Shown: piece by piece, positions 1-7,111 of the stretch
How positions within the stretch are numbered: position 1 is the first letter of the stretch
How the letters are laid out: each line of letters begins with the position of its first letter
NCBI GenBank assembly: GCA_031368215.1
Contig: JANLRD010000171.1
Span: forward strand, 1 to 64,000
DNA from: JANLQX01 sp031368215
GTDB taxonomy: Bacteria; Actinomycetota; Acidimicrobiia; Acidimicrobiales; JANYDT01
DNA length: 64,000 bases
Direction of reading: 5' to 3'
The notes under the pieces: generated by a model
What the model was told of the DNA's origin: nothing
The model's input: only the letters and a program-made list of their open reading frames with translations
The model's database searches: none
Program-made: the position numbers and the translations under genes

Positions 1-105
1 GCCGAGGACCCGTTCGAGTATCGGGATGCCTTCGTTCGCATAGGCCTCGACGAGTTGCGCCGCCTTGCCGACCTGCATTGCGTAGACGCTTTCCTCGTGA
101 ATCAT
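1..105 (-). CDS. NIPSNAP-like protein, N-terminal 35 codons only
   Basis: An open reading frame starts with ATG at 105 and runs off the left edge of the window. The visible residues begin MIHEESVYAMQVGKAAQLVE and continue into a segment with GIPIL. This resembles the N-terminal beta strand and helix of NIPSNAP-type dimeric alpha/beta-barrel proteins, in which a strand is followed by a helix opening with a GK motif. Its ATG overlaps the stop of the upstream oxygenase gene as ATGA, so the two are probably translationally coupled. The assignment rests on a short stretch, so the family is tentative, but the coding frame is well supported by the coupling. Confidence 0.45.
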   Translation of the reverse strand, partial: MIHEESVYAMQVGKAAQLVEAYANEGIPILERVLG

Positions 106-1100
106 GCGCCCAGCTCCGGACTCCGCATGGCGAAGATCTTCTTCGTGATGTGGCCCCCGGAAGTGGTCGGCTCGTACCTGGCCGGATGCCCCTCGCTGAT
201 ACAGGTGCTCAGCACTTCGACTTCGGCGTCGTAGTTCGGTTGGTGGAAGAACACCATCGAAAGCCGGTCGGACATCGCGTCCTCCAGCTTGTCGGGCGTG
301 GCGACCTGATGGACGGTCGAGACCCAGCGATCGTTCGTCCATTCCGCCATCAGGTCTCCGAGGTTCACGACGAACGAATCGTCGACGTGAGGAGCGTTGA
401 TCCAGGTGCCGTCGACGAGTACCTGCAGACCGCCAGGCGCCTGATCGCGCTGAACGATGGTGAGGCTCCCGAAGTCGGTGTGTGCACCGCCCCGCATTTG
501 ACCAGGGGCCGGCGCGGCCGAAAGCGGTGGGTAATGGATGACGCTCATGTTCGTGATGTGTCGGTCGATCTTTTCGTCGAAGAAGTGCTCGGGCAGGCTC
601 AGCGCAAGTGCGAAGAGTCGCATCAGTTGCGTCGAGAGGGCTTCCATCGCGGAGTAGTAGCGGCACAGAACGTCCTGCATGTGCGGCACCTCGCTCGGCC
701 ACATGTTCGGAGCAAAGAACGCACCGGCGCGCGACGGCGAGTGGTACTCGTCGTCGTCGAACGCGAACGGTCCGATCGACAACGATTCCTTCAGGTCTGG
801 TGGCGACTCGTTGCCGTAGCTGGCGGAAAGGGACTCGGTGCCGGGTGAGGTGTATCCGCGGTAGCGGTCGGGGGGCATCTTGTACGCAAGCTTCTGCTGC
901 GGCGAAAGCGCGAAGAAGTCCATCGATGCACCTCGCGCCTCTGCCACGAGGTCCGGTGAAACACCGTGTCCCGTGATGATCAGGAAGCCGACCGACCGAC
1001 ACGACTCGTCGATCTGTCGAACCACGTCACGTGTGCCCGCTTCGTCGCCCGCGAGGTAGCGGGAGATGTCCACGGTCGCAATGGTCTTGGTTGTCGTCAT
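102..1100 (-). CDS. 2-oxoglutarate/Fe(II)-dependent oxygenase, isopenicillin N synthase type
   Basis: The 332-residue protein has the DIOX_N and 2OG-FeII_Oxy layout. The iron ligands are visible as H207 and D209 (AHTDFGSL) and H264 (STVHQV), and the 2-oxoglutarate-binding pair as R279-x-S281 (DRLSM). The N-terminal GHGVS segment and the HYPPL motif are typical of the IPNS-like group, whose substrates are small molecules. The substrate cannot be read from sequence. It heads a minus-strand unit with the NIPSNAP-like gene at the window edge, with an ATGA overlap. The length is normal for the family (about 320-350 aa). A related but truncated copy lies at 29216-29699 and a more distant full paralogue at 10098-11069. 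Confidence 0.9.
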   Translation of the reverse strand: MTTTKTIATVDISRYLAGDEAGTRDVVRQIDESCRSVGFLIITGHGVSPDLVAEARGASMDFFALSPQQKLAYKMPPDRYRGYTSPGTESLSASYGNESPPDLKESLSIGPFAFDDDEYHSPSRAGAFFAPNMWPSEVPHMQDVLCRYYSAMEALSTQLMRLFALALSLPEHFFDEKIDRHITNMSVIHYPPLSAAPAPGQMRGGAHTDFGSLTIVQRDQAPGGLQVLVDGTWINAPHVDDSFVVNLGDLMAEWTNDRWVSTVHQVATPDKLEDAMSDRLSMVFFHQPNYDAEVEVLSTCISEGHPARYEPTTSGGHITKKIFAMRSPELGA

Positions 1101-1134
1101 GAGTTCCTCGGTTGATCGGGCTCAGCGTCGAACG

Positions 1135-1148
1135 CGTCGGGCCCGACG
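1135..1148. promoter_or_regulatory. 14-bp perfect palindrome between divergent genes
   Basis: CGTCGGGCCCGACG is a perfect palindrome in the 247-bp gap between the minus-strand 2OG oxygenase and the plus-strand secreted protein. It sits 35 bp upstream of the oxygenase start and could be an operator. In GC-rich DNA a 14-bp palindrome is not rare, so this is weak. Confidence 0.25.
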
Positions 1149-1347
1149 TGTTGCGAGCCGCCATTGGAAGCTATCGCCGTGGACCGGCGTGCGTTTCGCG
1201 CAACGGACCACCCTGCCGGAGGCCGATTCCCTCGAGAGCACTTCGAGTCCGGAGTCGAACAGGTCCCTCGACACCAATGCTCCGTGTAGCGGGTTCACCG
1301 CGAAGGTGTCGCTAGCTTCGGGCTGACTATCCCGTTAGCATTCGTGC

Positions 1348-1863
1348 ATGAGGTCCTCTCGTGTGCTCGCGGGCGCCGTGGTGGCGTTCGGTGCCGCCGT
1401 CGTTCCAATGCACTCCGCGTTCGCGGTTTCGAACGTTCCGGCCACGTGCAAGCTCGATGCAGTCTCCGTGCAACAGGTCCTCGGGGTCAGTGACGTCAAC
1501 AAGTACGCCGGGCCCGAGTTCCTGGCCGGCGGGAGCTGCTCGTGGAGAACCACCGACCCCAACTGCTTCCTGCGCGTTCTCTCGGTTCGCCCTCACGTCA
1601 CGAGCAAGGACATCGCGGCCGTCACGGACCTGCTGGCCCAGGCGAAGCCGTTCGACCGGGCACCGAAGGCGCTCGGCAAGAACGCGTTCTTCGCTCACAC
1701 CGATCTCGGCCCGGGGGCGGCCATCGCCATCGAGCGGATCTACGTACCAAGCGGTGACAAGATCTGGGTCGAGGTGACCCTCTCGGGCCGACTCGGCCCC
1801 GACGGCTCGCGAGGACTGCTGGTCACCGCGGCGAAAGCCGTTCCCCGTCTCGCTCCCTTGTAG
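1348..1863 (+). CDS. Secreted hypothetical protein, copy A of a paralogous pair
   Basis: The protein has 171 residues. An N-terminal signal peptide is visible: MRSSR, a hydrophobic stretch, then an Ala-rich cleavage region ending near SAFAVS. The mature part begins with a conserved Cys (PATCKLDA), followed by a VLGVSDVNKYAGPE block, CSW, a second Cys in PNCFLRV, and a C-terminal TLSGRLGPDGSRG. The Cys spacing and small size recall DUF3558-type actinobacterial lipoproteins, but there is no lipobox and I do not assign a family. It is very similar to the protein at 8152-8670 along its whole length, and even the bases around the start codon are shared. It stands alone, converging on the luciferase-like gene. 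This copy keeps the uninterrupted frame and is the reference for the family. Confidence 0.8.
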   Translation: MRSSRVLAGAVVAFGAAVVPMHSAFAVSNVPATCKLDAVSVQQVLGVSDVNKYAGPEFLAGGSCSWRTTDPNCFLRVLSVRPHVTSKDIAAVTDLLAQAKPFDRAPKALGKNAFFAHTDLGPGAAIAIERIYVPSGDKIWVEVTLSGRLGPDGSRGLLVTAAKAVPRLAPL

Positions 1864-1872
1864 CGGGGTAGC

Positions 1873-2949
1873 TCACCGGCGCAGCGCAGGGAGCACGTCG
1901 GCGGTGAGAAATCGAACGGCCCGGCGGGCTTCATCCGTATCGCCGCCGGCGGTCGGACCGACGGCGATGACCTTCTCGATGCCGATCTCGCCGATCTCGA
2001 GGAGTCGTTCGACCACCGCTCCTGCCGGTCCGACCGCGGCGTAGCGGTCGACGAACGCGTCGGGGAACGCGGCAGCATGGGTTGAGTCGGATCGGGTGTG
2101 GTTGTTCATGTCGTAGGAGGCGTGCAGATTGCGAAGCAGCTCCTCGCTCTCCGCCGACTGCGGTCCGGTCGGCGTCCCGTGCATGACCGAGAACCGCGCG
2201 AACGTCGCGAGTCCTCCGGACACGAGTTGGCGAGCCATTGCGATATCGGGATGGGCCACGACGTTCACGTATGCCCCGAAGCTGACGGCGTCGGGATCGA
2301 GCCCCGCCGAGCGCCGGGCATCCTTCGCCACGCCGACGGCCCAGCGCAGGCGCTCGGGGTCGGCTCCGACGGCGAGCAGCACACGATCGGCGACAAGCGC
2401 AGCCATGGCGATCATCTTGGGGCCGGTCCCGACGATCTCGACGGGAACCTTCGGTATGTCACGGAGCCACGTGAGGCGACTGCCGCTCGGTGTGTCGGCC
2501 AAACCGAGTTGCTCGACCGGAGGGGCCAGACGCTCGTGGAAGTCCAGCTCGTTGAAGGGGATCTCCTCTCCCCGGAGGTAGTGCTGCAGTGAACGCGCGT
2601 AGCGCTCGAGTGCGGCAAGGCTCGCCGGCGCACGACCGAGATGGGCCAACGCAGAGTCCCCTCGACCGATCGCCAGCATCGCGCGACCTCCGGAGAGCTG
2701 TTGGATCGCCGAGATCGCTGCTGCCGTGACGGCCGGATGCCGCGTCACCGGATTCGTCACCCCCGTGGCCAGTTGGAGAGACGTCGTCGACAACGCAGCC
2801 GCGGTCAACGCGACGTAGCAGTCGCCGGCGAGATTCTGGGAGTCGGTGACGACCATTCCATCGAACCCGGCTTCGTCCGCGTTCTTGGCGGAGCGAACGA
2901 TCGTGCGCGGCGACGACGTCACGATCGTCCACATCTTCGGAGCGGTCAT
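1873..2949 (-). CDS. Luciferase-like (LLM class) flavin/F420-dependent oxidoreductase
   Basis: The product has 358 residues if started at ATG 2949 (MTAPKMWTIVTSSP); reading further upstream gives low-complexity Arg-rich sequence, so that start is preferred. The TIM-barrel features of the LLM family are present: an early DGMVVTDSQN strand, LATGVTNPVTRHPA, SGGRAMLAIGRGDSAL, and a C-terminal GPAGAVVERLLEIGEIGIEK. Members use reduced FMN or F420; the GVTNPVTRHP motif is typical of the F420-dependent 5,10-methylene-H4MPT reductase-like subgroup common in actinobacteria. The start ATG overlaps the stop of an aldolase remnant (TGATG), so the gene was probably once part of an operon behind it. The MarR gene lies just upstream in the same orientation. 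Confidence 0.88.
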   Translation of the reverse strand: MTAPKMWTIVTSSPRTIVRSAKNADEAGFDGMVVTDSQNLAGDCYVALTAAALSTTSLQLATGVTNPVTRHPAVTAAAISAIQQLSGGRAMLAIGRGDSALAHLGRAPASLAALERYARSLQHYLRGEEIPFNELDFHERLAPPVEQLGLADTPSGSRLTWLRDIPKVPVEIVGTGPKMIAMAALVADRVLLAVGADPERLRWAVGVAKDARRSAGLDPDAVSFGAYVNVVAHPDIAMARQLVSGGLATFARFSVMHGTPTGPQSAESEELLRNLHASYDMNNHTRSDSTHAAAFPDAFVDRYAAVGPAGAVVERLLEIGEIGIEKVIAVGPTAGGDTDEARRAVRFLTADVLPALRR

Positions 2950-3160
2950 CAGTTTCCTTTGGTGAAGAGTGCGTTGTGGTCGAGGACACCCTGGAAGATA
3001 CGCGAGGTCGCGGCGTCGATCAGGAGACCGCCGAGGTTGGCCGCGCCGGCTCCCGCGCCTTCTGCTGCGGACGTCGCGTCGATGGCGGCTTGCGCGGTCG
3101 CCACCTCGCCCGCGGTAGGCGCGAACACCTCGTGGGCAATGTCGCGGCATCTGGCGTCGG
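2949..3160 (-). pseudogene. C-terminal remnant of a CitE/HpcH-type aldolase-lyase
   Basis: About 65 codons ending at the TGA at 2949 encode a sequence with AHEVFAPTAGEV, then AAEGAGAGAANLGGLLIDA. This matches the C-terminal helices of HpcH/HpaI and citrate-lyase-beta family proteins, where AHEVFAPS-like and (V/L)DGxxIDxP motifs occur. The TIM barrel with its metal ligands is missing. Upstream the frame runs into unrelated Arg-rich sequence and then the end of the MarR gene. The remnant therefore lost roughly three quarters of its gene, and the breakpoint is near 3160. The stop overlaps the luciferase-like start. Confidence 0.65.
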
Positions 3161-3225
3161 ACACCCTCCCCGCCTCATGACTTCGTGCCGTTGACGACGA
3201 TCGAGGGCATGGCCGGCGAGGTTCG

Positions 3226-3663
3226 TCAGTGCGCCTCGGCCGGCACAGGTGCGAGGTTGCGGAGGAGTCGTACCAGAACGACACGCTGTGCAGCGTCGAG
3301 ACCCGACAGCGCCGGCGTCGTCTCGTGGATCGCGGCGAGCAACTCCTCGCGTAGCTTTCGACCGCGCTTCGTCAACACGAGGTGCTTCACCCGCCGGTCC
3401 TCGGGGTCAGGTGCACGGTTGACCAGCCCTCGCGCCTCGAGACGATCGGCGAGAACGGTGATGTAGGAGGCATCGCAACAAAGCGACTCGGCCATCGCCC
3501 GCATCGGCGCCGGAGCATCGAGGTGGTGGAGGGCCTGGCCTTCCGCGGCCGTGAGGCCGAGGGAGGCCGAGGTCACCTCGAAGTTCGTTTGCATCCGATG
3601 GAACAGATCAAGGAGCCGACCGATGATCTCCTCGGCCTGCTCGGCATCGATTGTCTCGTCCAC
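3226..3663 (-). CDS. MarR-family transcriptional regulator
   Basis: The product has 145 residues with the MarR winged-helix fold. A helix-turn-helix lies at about residues 50-80 (MRAMAESLCCDASYIT, then a recognition helix ending LEARGLV). The beta wing follows at about 82-97 with the family signature DPEDRRVKHLVLT. MarR proteins are dimers that usually repress divergent or nearby genes and respond to phenolic or other small ligands. It is divergent from the small membrane protein at 3773. The 109-bp gap between them is strikingly AT-rich with inverted repeats, the expected operator position. Likely targets are itself, the membrane protein/DsbA-like pair, and perhaps the luciferase-like gene. 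Confidence 0.92.
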   Translation of the reverse strand: MDETIDAEQAEEIIGRLLDLFHRMQTNFEVTSASLGLTAAEGQALHHLDAPAPMRAMAESLCCDASYITVLADRLEARGLVNRAPDPEDRRVKHLVLTKRGRKLREELLAAIHETTPALSGLDAAQRVVLVRLLRNLAPVPAEAH

Positions 3664-3685
3664 GGTTTCACGTTACCGGAACTAC

Positions 3686-3737
3686 TTGACAGACTCAACT
3701 ATCAATGCAATAGTCAGTCAACTATTTATTTAGTTGA
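3686..3737. promoter_or_regulatory. Divergent promoter/operator with inverted repeats, probable MarR site
   Basis: A TTGACA hexamer at 3686 is followed 17 bp later by AATAGT, a plausible promoter for the plus-strand genes. Overlapping and downstream lies TCAACTA-TTTATT-TAGTTGA (3718-3737), an inverted repeat with perfect 7-bp arms, and a shorter ACTAT...ATAGT repeat at 3698-3714. The region is far more AT-rich than its surroundings. MarR proteins typically bind 16-20-bp palindromes of this kind. Confidence 0.6.
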
Positions 3738-3772
3738 TCATTACTCCGATCATCCACCCAGAGGAACTGACG

Positions 3773-4216
3773 ATGACCACGACATCACCCACCGCAACCA
3801 CGACAACGAGCACGACACCGAGCTCCGCCGCCATCGTGAAGGGCGGCGCCGTCGGCATCGGACTCGCCCTCGTTGCGAACACTGCCGTCTTCCTGATCGG
3901 CAACGCTGGCGCTGCGCTCCAGGTTGTCGCCAACGGTGACAGGACACCGTCGGACCTACCACTCGGCGCCGTCATCGCAGCATCGATCGTGCCGCTCATC
4001 GTCGGCGCGGTCGGCCTCCGTCTGTTCGAGCGCTTCCGGGCCGACGGATACCGCATCTGGGTGACCCTCGCTGCCGTTCTCGCGGTGGTCTCGGTTGCCG
4101 CACCGCTCACAATGGACACCGATAGCGGTTCGAAGGTTGCGTTGACCGTGATGCACCTCGCCACCGGAGCCGCAGCAATCACCGGCCACGCCCTCGCCCG
4201 TCGCCGACGCGCGTGA
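3773..4216 (+). CDS. Small four-helix membrane protein (DUF6069-like)
   Basis: The 147-residue product starts at ATG 3773, preceded by AGAGGA at the right distance; an upstream start in the same frame has no ribosome-binding site. After a Thr/Ser-rich N-terminus there are four hydrophobic segments: GGAVGIGLALVANTAVFLIG, a segment around GAVIAASIVPLIVGAVGL, WVTLAAVLAVVSVAAPL, and a last one with AITGHALA. A short Arg-rich tail ends the protein. The arrangement resembles small actinobacterial membrane proteins of DUF6069, whose function is unknown. It is divergent from MarR and is followed after 35 bp by the DsbA-like gene, so both are probably in a MarR-controlled unit. Confidence 0.75.
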   Translation: MTTTSPTATTTTSTTPSSAAIVKGGAVGIGLALVANTAVFLIGNAGAALQVVANGDRTPSDLPLGAVIAASIVPLIVGAVGLRLFERFRADGYRIWVTLAAVLAVVSVAAPLTMDTDSGSKVALTVMHLATGAAAITGHALARRRRA

Positions 4217-4251
4217 TTCCGCACCCCGACCCCACACCCCCGGAGACCCCG

Positions 4252-4878
4252 ATGACCGCTAACTCCCCCACCACCGTCGAGTTCTTCTTCGACCCAGGAT
4301 GTCCGTGGACGTGGATGACGTCGCGTTGGCTGATCGACGCAGCCGACCAGCGCAACATCGATATCCAATGGCGCAGCCTCAGCCTCGGGGTCCTCAACGC
4401 CGGGAGAGACATTCCCGAGCAGTACCGGTCAGCAATGGCTGCGGGCACCGCCGCCCACCGGGTGATCGCGTCACTCCTCGCTGCCGATCGAAACGATCTC
4501 GTCGGCGAGTTCTACACCGAGTACGGACGCCGGGTGTTCCATGACGGCACGCAACCTTCGGTCACCCTCGTGCGCCAGGCCGTCGAAGCCGTCGGCGCTG
4601 CAGCATGGGCCGACGCCGTTGACGACGCATCGTGGGACGAAGGGATCACCGCGTCGACCACTCTCGCAGTCGGCCTGGCGGGACCTGACGTCGGTTCGCC
4701 GGTGCTTGCGTTCGGCGAACCGCGAACCGCCATCTTCGGGCCCATCGTGTCCCCGCCTCCGACCGGAAGCGATGCGCTGCGTCTGCTCGACCACGTGCTT
4801 GGTTCATCCGTGATCCCAGGCTTCTTCGAACTCAAGCGGGGCCGCAAGTCCGGGCCGCAGTTCGGCCCGCGTCCGTGA
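4252..4878 (+). CDS. DsbA-like mycothiol-dependent nitroreductase homologue (Rv2466c family) with CPWT active site
   Basis: Starting at ATG 4252, with GGAGA just upstream, gives 208 residues, essentially the length of M. tuberculosis Rv2466c. Shared landmarks are FFDPGCPWTWMTSRW near the N-terminus, a SL-x-x-LN-x-x-RD-IPEQYR block, VGSPVLAFG with the cis-Pro loop, and the C-terminal FFELKRGRKSGPQFG. The thioredoxin fold with a helical insertion uses mycothiol and reduces nitro compounds in the studied member. The oddity is the active site: the family's CPWC is CPWT here, so the enzyme has one active-site thiol. That still permits a mycothiol-coupled monothiol mechanism but not an intramolecular disulfide. 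A GTG at 4213 would be an alternative, less likely start. Confidence 0.87.
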   Translation: MTANSPTTVEFFFDPGCPWTWMTSRWLIDAADQRNIDIQWRSLSLGVLNAGRDIPEQYRSAMAAGTAAHRVIASLLAADRNDLVGEFYTEYGRRVFHDGTQPSVTLVRQAVEAVGAAAWADAVDDASWDEGITASTTLAVGLAGPDVGSPVLAFGEPRTAIFGPIVSPPPTGSDALRLLDHVLGSSVIPGFFELKRGRKSGPQFGPRP

Positions 4879-4909
4879 GCCACAGGACCCACCGCCGGTT
4901 CGAGGACGG

Positions 4910-5755
4910 TTGAGTTTGCCCACGTCGATCTTCTTGTCGCACGGCGTCTCGATGCTCGCCGCCGACCCCCGGTGGCCGAGCACGATCGCCCTCAGTGAAT
5001 CGCTTCCGGCCCTTCTGCCCGATGCGCCTCGGGCGATCGTGGTCGTCTCGGCCCACTGGAGCCTTCGACGGGTCGGAGTCACGGCAGATGTCGGTCGCCT
5101 TCCGATCGTCGACGAAGGCGTAGCCACGACCTTCTTTGCTCACGATGGGCCGTATCACGGAGATCCGGACGCGACCGATTCGGTTGTCGCGGCGATGAAC
5201 TCAGATGGGATTCCGGTCGGAGCGATCAGCGGGCGCGGGCTCGACCACGGAACCCTCATCCCGCTTCGTTTCATGAACGCGTCCGCGGCAATCCCGGTCG
5301 TACAGATCTCGATCGACGCGAGCTTCGACCCGCACCGTCATCTCCTCATCGGACGGGCACTCCGCCGACTCCCTGAAGACTTCGTCGTCGTCGCCAGTGG
5401 CGGGGTGGTCCACAACCTCGACGAACTGGAACGCTTCGCCCCGGCAAGCACGCTGCCTCCCGACTGGGCGATCGAATTCGATGGCAACGTTGCCGGGGCG
5501 TTGTCGGAGCCCGATGACCGTCGCTCCGACCAACTCGTGACCTTGATGAGCGGTCCCGGCTTCGAACGAGCACACCCGTACCCGGACCACTACATGCCGT
5601 TACTCGTCAGTGCCGGGATCGGAGGTAACGCCCACCTCATTCACCGCTCGTGGCAGTGGGGTTCGCTCTCCCTTGCCAGCTTCGCGTTCAGTGTGACGTC
5701 GGATCACCGCCGGCATGAGCGCTCGGCGACAGTACGGCGTATCCGCCTAGGGTGA
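4910..5755 (+). CDS. LigB-type class III extradiol ring-cleavage dioxygenase (DODA/YgiD-like)
   Basis: The product has 281 residues. Likely metal ligands are the His of the N-terminal LSHGVSML, the His in VVSAHWSL, and the His in the central RGLDHGTLIPL; ASGGVVHNL is also conserved. This pattern and the length (about 260-280 aa) fit the single-subunit group with plant DOPA 4,5-dioxygenase and E. coli YgiD, which open catechol-type rings. The start appears to be TTG 4910 with GAGG upstream; a second TTG at 4916 is possible. It follows the nitroreductase homologue by 31 bp on the same strand and may share its transcript. A nitroreductase plus a ring-cleaving enzyme under a MarR regulator hints at aromatic-compound detoxification or breakdown. 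Confidence 0.88.
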   Translation: MSLPTSIFLSHGVSMLAADPRWPSTIALSESLPALLPDAPRAIVVVSAHWSLRRVGVTADVGRLPIVDEGVATTFFAHDGPYHGDPDATDSVVAAMNSDGIPVGAISGRGLDHGTLIPLRFMNASAAIPVVQISIDASFDPHRHLLIGRALRRLPEDFVVVASGGVVHNLDELERFAPASTLPPDWAIEFDGNVAGALSEPDDRRSDQLVTLMSGPGFERAHPYPDHYMPLLVSAGIGGNAHLIHRSWQWGSLSLASFAFSVTSDHRRHERSATVRRIRLG

Positions 5756-5852
5756 ATCGCTCCTCCAATTCGTTGATCTCGGGCAGGTCGATGAAGTCGG
5801 TGAACTCGGCGAACGCCATGAACTCGTCGGCGATCGTCGCAGGGGTACCTCA
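5756..5852 (-). pseudogene. C-terminal fragment of a PEP-mutase/isocitrate-lyase family gene
   Basis: On the minus strand this stretch reads PATIADEFMAFAEFTDFID followed by LPEINELEERF. It is nearly the same as the C-terminus of the PEP-mutase/isocitrate-lyase-like gene at 7112-8000. Only about 32 codons remain, with an in-frame TGA just upstream and no own stop before the LigB gene. It is a duplicated, degraded end. The 252 bp between it and the collagen-like gene contain only a short GTACGT-GA-ACGTAC repeat at 5887 and nothing else I recognise. Confidence 0.75.
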
Positions 5853-6104
5853 ACACCCGGTCAGCTGGAAGCCACTGTTCCAATCAGTACGTGAACGTAC
5901 GGTGCGTGGTGGCGTCCCCGGACAACTACGACGACAGGTGCCTGGGCGTTTGACACCCGGCAAGCCGCCGACCACGGCATGCTGTTCGAAACCTGAATCA
6001 GAAACGCAAGGCGACCGCCCTCCCGGGTGCCACTCTCGACTCGTTCCATCCCGCAGCATCAGTGCCTGAGCAACCTCACTCCGCTACGAAGTAAGGCCCC
6101 AACG

Positions 6105-6848
6105 TCAGTTCGGAGCGAATGCTGCCGTCCAGTGGATCGCCGATGGCGACGGACCGAACACGTCGCCGACCACTTGGATCGAGACCCGATCGCCTGCCGC
6201 TACCGGCACCGTCGCAACAGTGTTGGAGCATGGAGTTCGCGGCGTGCCCGAGATGAAGTTCGAACCGCTGATCGTGCATGTCAGTGCGGTCGGCGCGCCG
6301 TTCTTGATCAAGGTCAGATGCCAATTGAGGACTTGGCAGTTGACCCCACCGGGATGGAAGCACGAAGGATCGTTCTCGGAGTCGGCGTAGATGCGCGAAA
6401 TCGTTCCGCCTACGGGCATCACTTGCGTGACCACGGATTCCGTCGTGGCGGCCCGCGGCGAGTAGAGGGCGAGATACCACGGTGCGCCTATTGTCACCTC
6501 CCCTTGCGATCCGCCGCCGATCACCGTCGTGCCTCCGACGCCGGGCTCGCCCTTGGGGCCGGCGGGACCCTGGTCACCGGCTGGCCCAGCGGGGCCGGAC
6601 GCACCGACGGGACCGACTGCGCCGGCCGGACCGACTGCGCCAGGCAGCCCTTGCTTGTTCCAGCGGATGAGTCGCTCATTGCGGCCGCACAACTCGTCGT
6701 CTTCGATGATGCGGATCGATCCGCTTCGGTTCACGCAAGCTGAGATGAGGTCCGTCTTCGACATCACCTGAGCAACTGAAACCGTCGCCGTCGCCGTCAA
6801 CGCAATCGCGCTTGCGATCACCACGTTTCGCACTTTGAGTATTTTCAT
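6105..6848 (-). CDS. Secreted protein with collagen-like Gly-x-y repeats
   Basis: Starting at ATG 6848 (GGAG upstream) the product has 247 residues: MKILKVRNVV, then a hydrophobic signal segment ending near VSVAQ. An N-terminal domain with two Cys (ISACVNRSG, DDELCGRNER) follows. Next comes a collagen-like tract of roughly 13 Gly-x-y triplets with GPAGAVGPVG, GPAGPAGDQG and GPKGEPG. A C-terminal Cys-containing beta-rich domain (from APWYLALYSP to HWTAAFAPN) resembles the globular trimerising ends of bacterial collagen-like proteins. The Cys-x(n)-SGSIRII opening is common in actinobacterial secreted proteins of this type. It is probably cell-surface or extracellular. No operon partner is evident. 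Confidence 0.82.
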   Translation of the reverse strand: MKILKVRNVVIASAIALTATATVSVAQVMSKTDLISACVNRSGSIRIIEDDELCGRNERLIRWNKQGLPGAVGPAGAVGPVGASGPAGPAGDQGPAGPKGEPGVGGTTVIGGGSQGEVTIGAPWYLALYSPRAATTESVVTQVMPVGGTISRIYADSENDPSCFHPGGVNCQVLNWHLTLIKNGAPTALTCTISGSNFISGTPRTPCSNTVATVPVAAGDRVSIQVVGDVFGPSPSAIHWTAAFAPN

Positions 6849-7111
6849 GGCGTCTCCGTTCCCTAGAGGGTTCGCGAACCATAGCAATCGTGCCGTTCAC
6901 CGTCCACGGGCGCCGATCTCACGTCCGAGCGCAACGCAAGTGCGCCGTGCGGCCGCAGAAGCGTTCGGTCGGGAACGCTCGCGACGGGATGGCTCCGGCG
7001 GAACATCGTGCTCGAAGCCGCGATGTCAATCGCCCGCGCCAGGACGTCAAGCCAAACGTTTGCCGGATCCGCGCAATCGCGCGCTGCGACATGTTGTTCG
7101 TTACGGCCAGT

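Noticed and set aside
4213..4251. GTG 4213 start for the nitroreductase homologue
   Set aside because: It would overlap the previous stop and add a Pro-rich stretch not seen in the family; ATG 4252 has a better ribosome-binding site and gives the family length.
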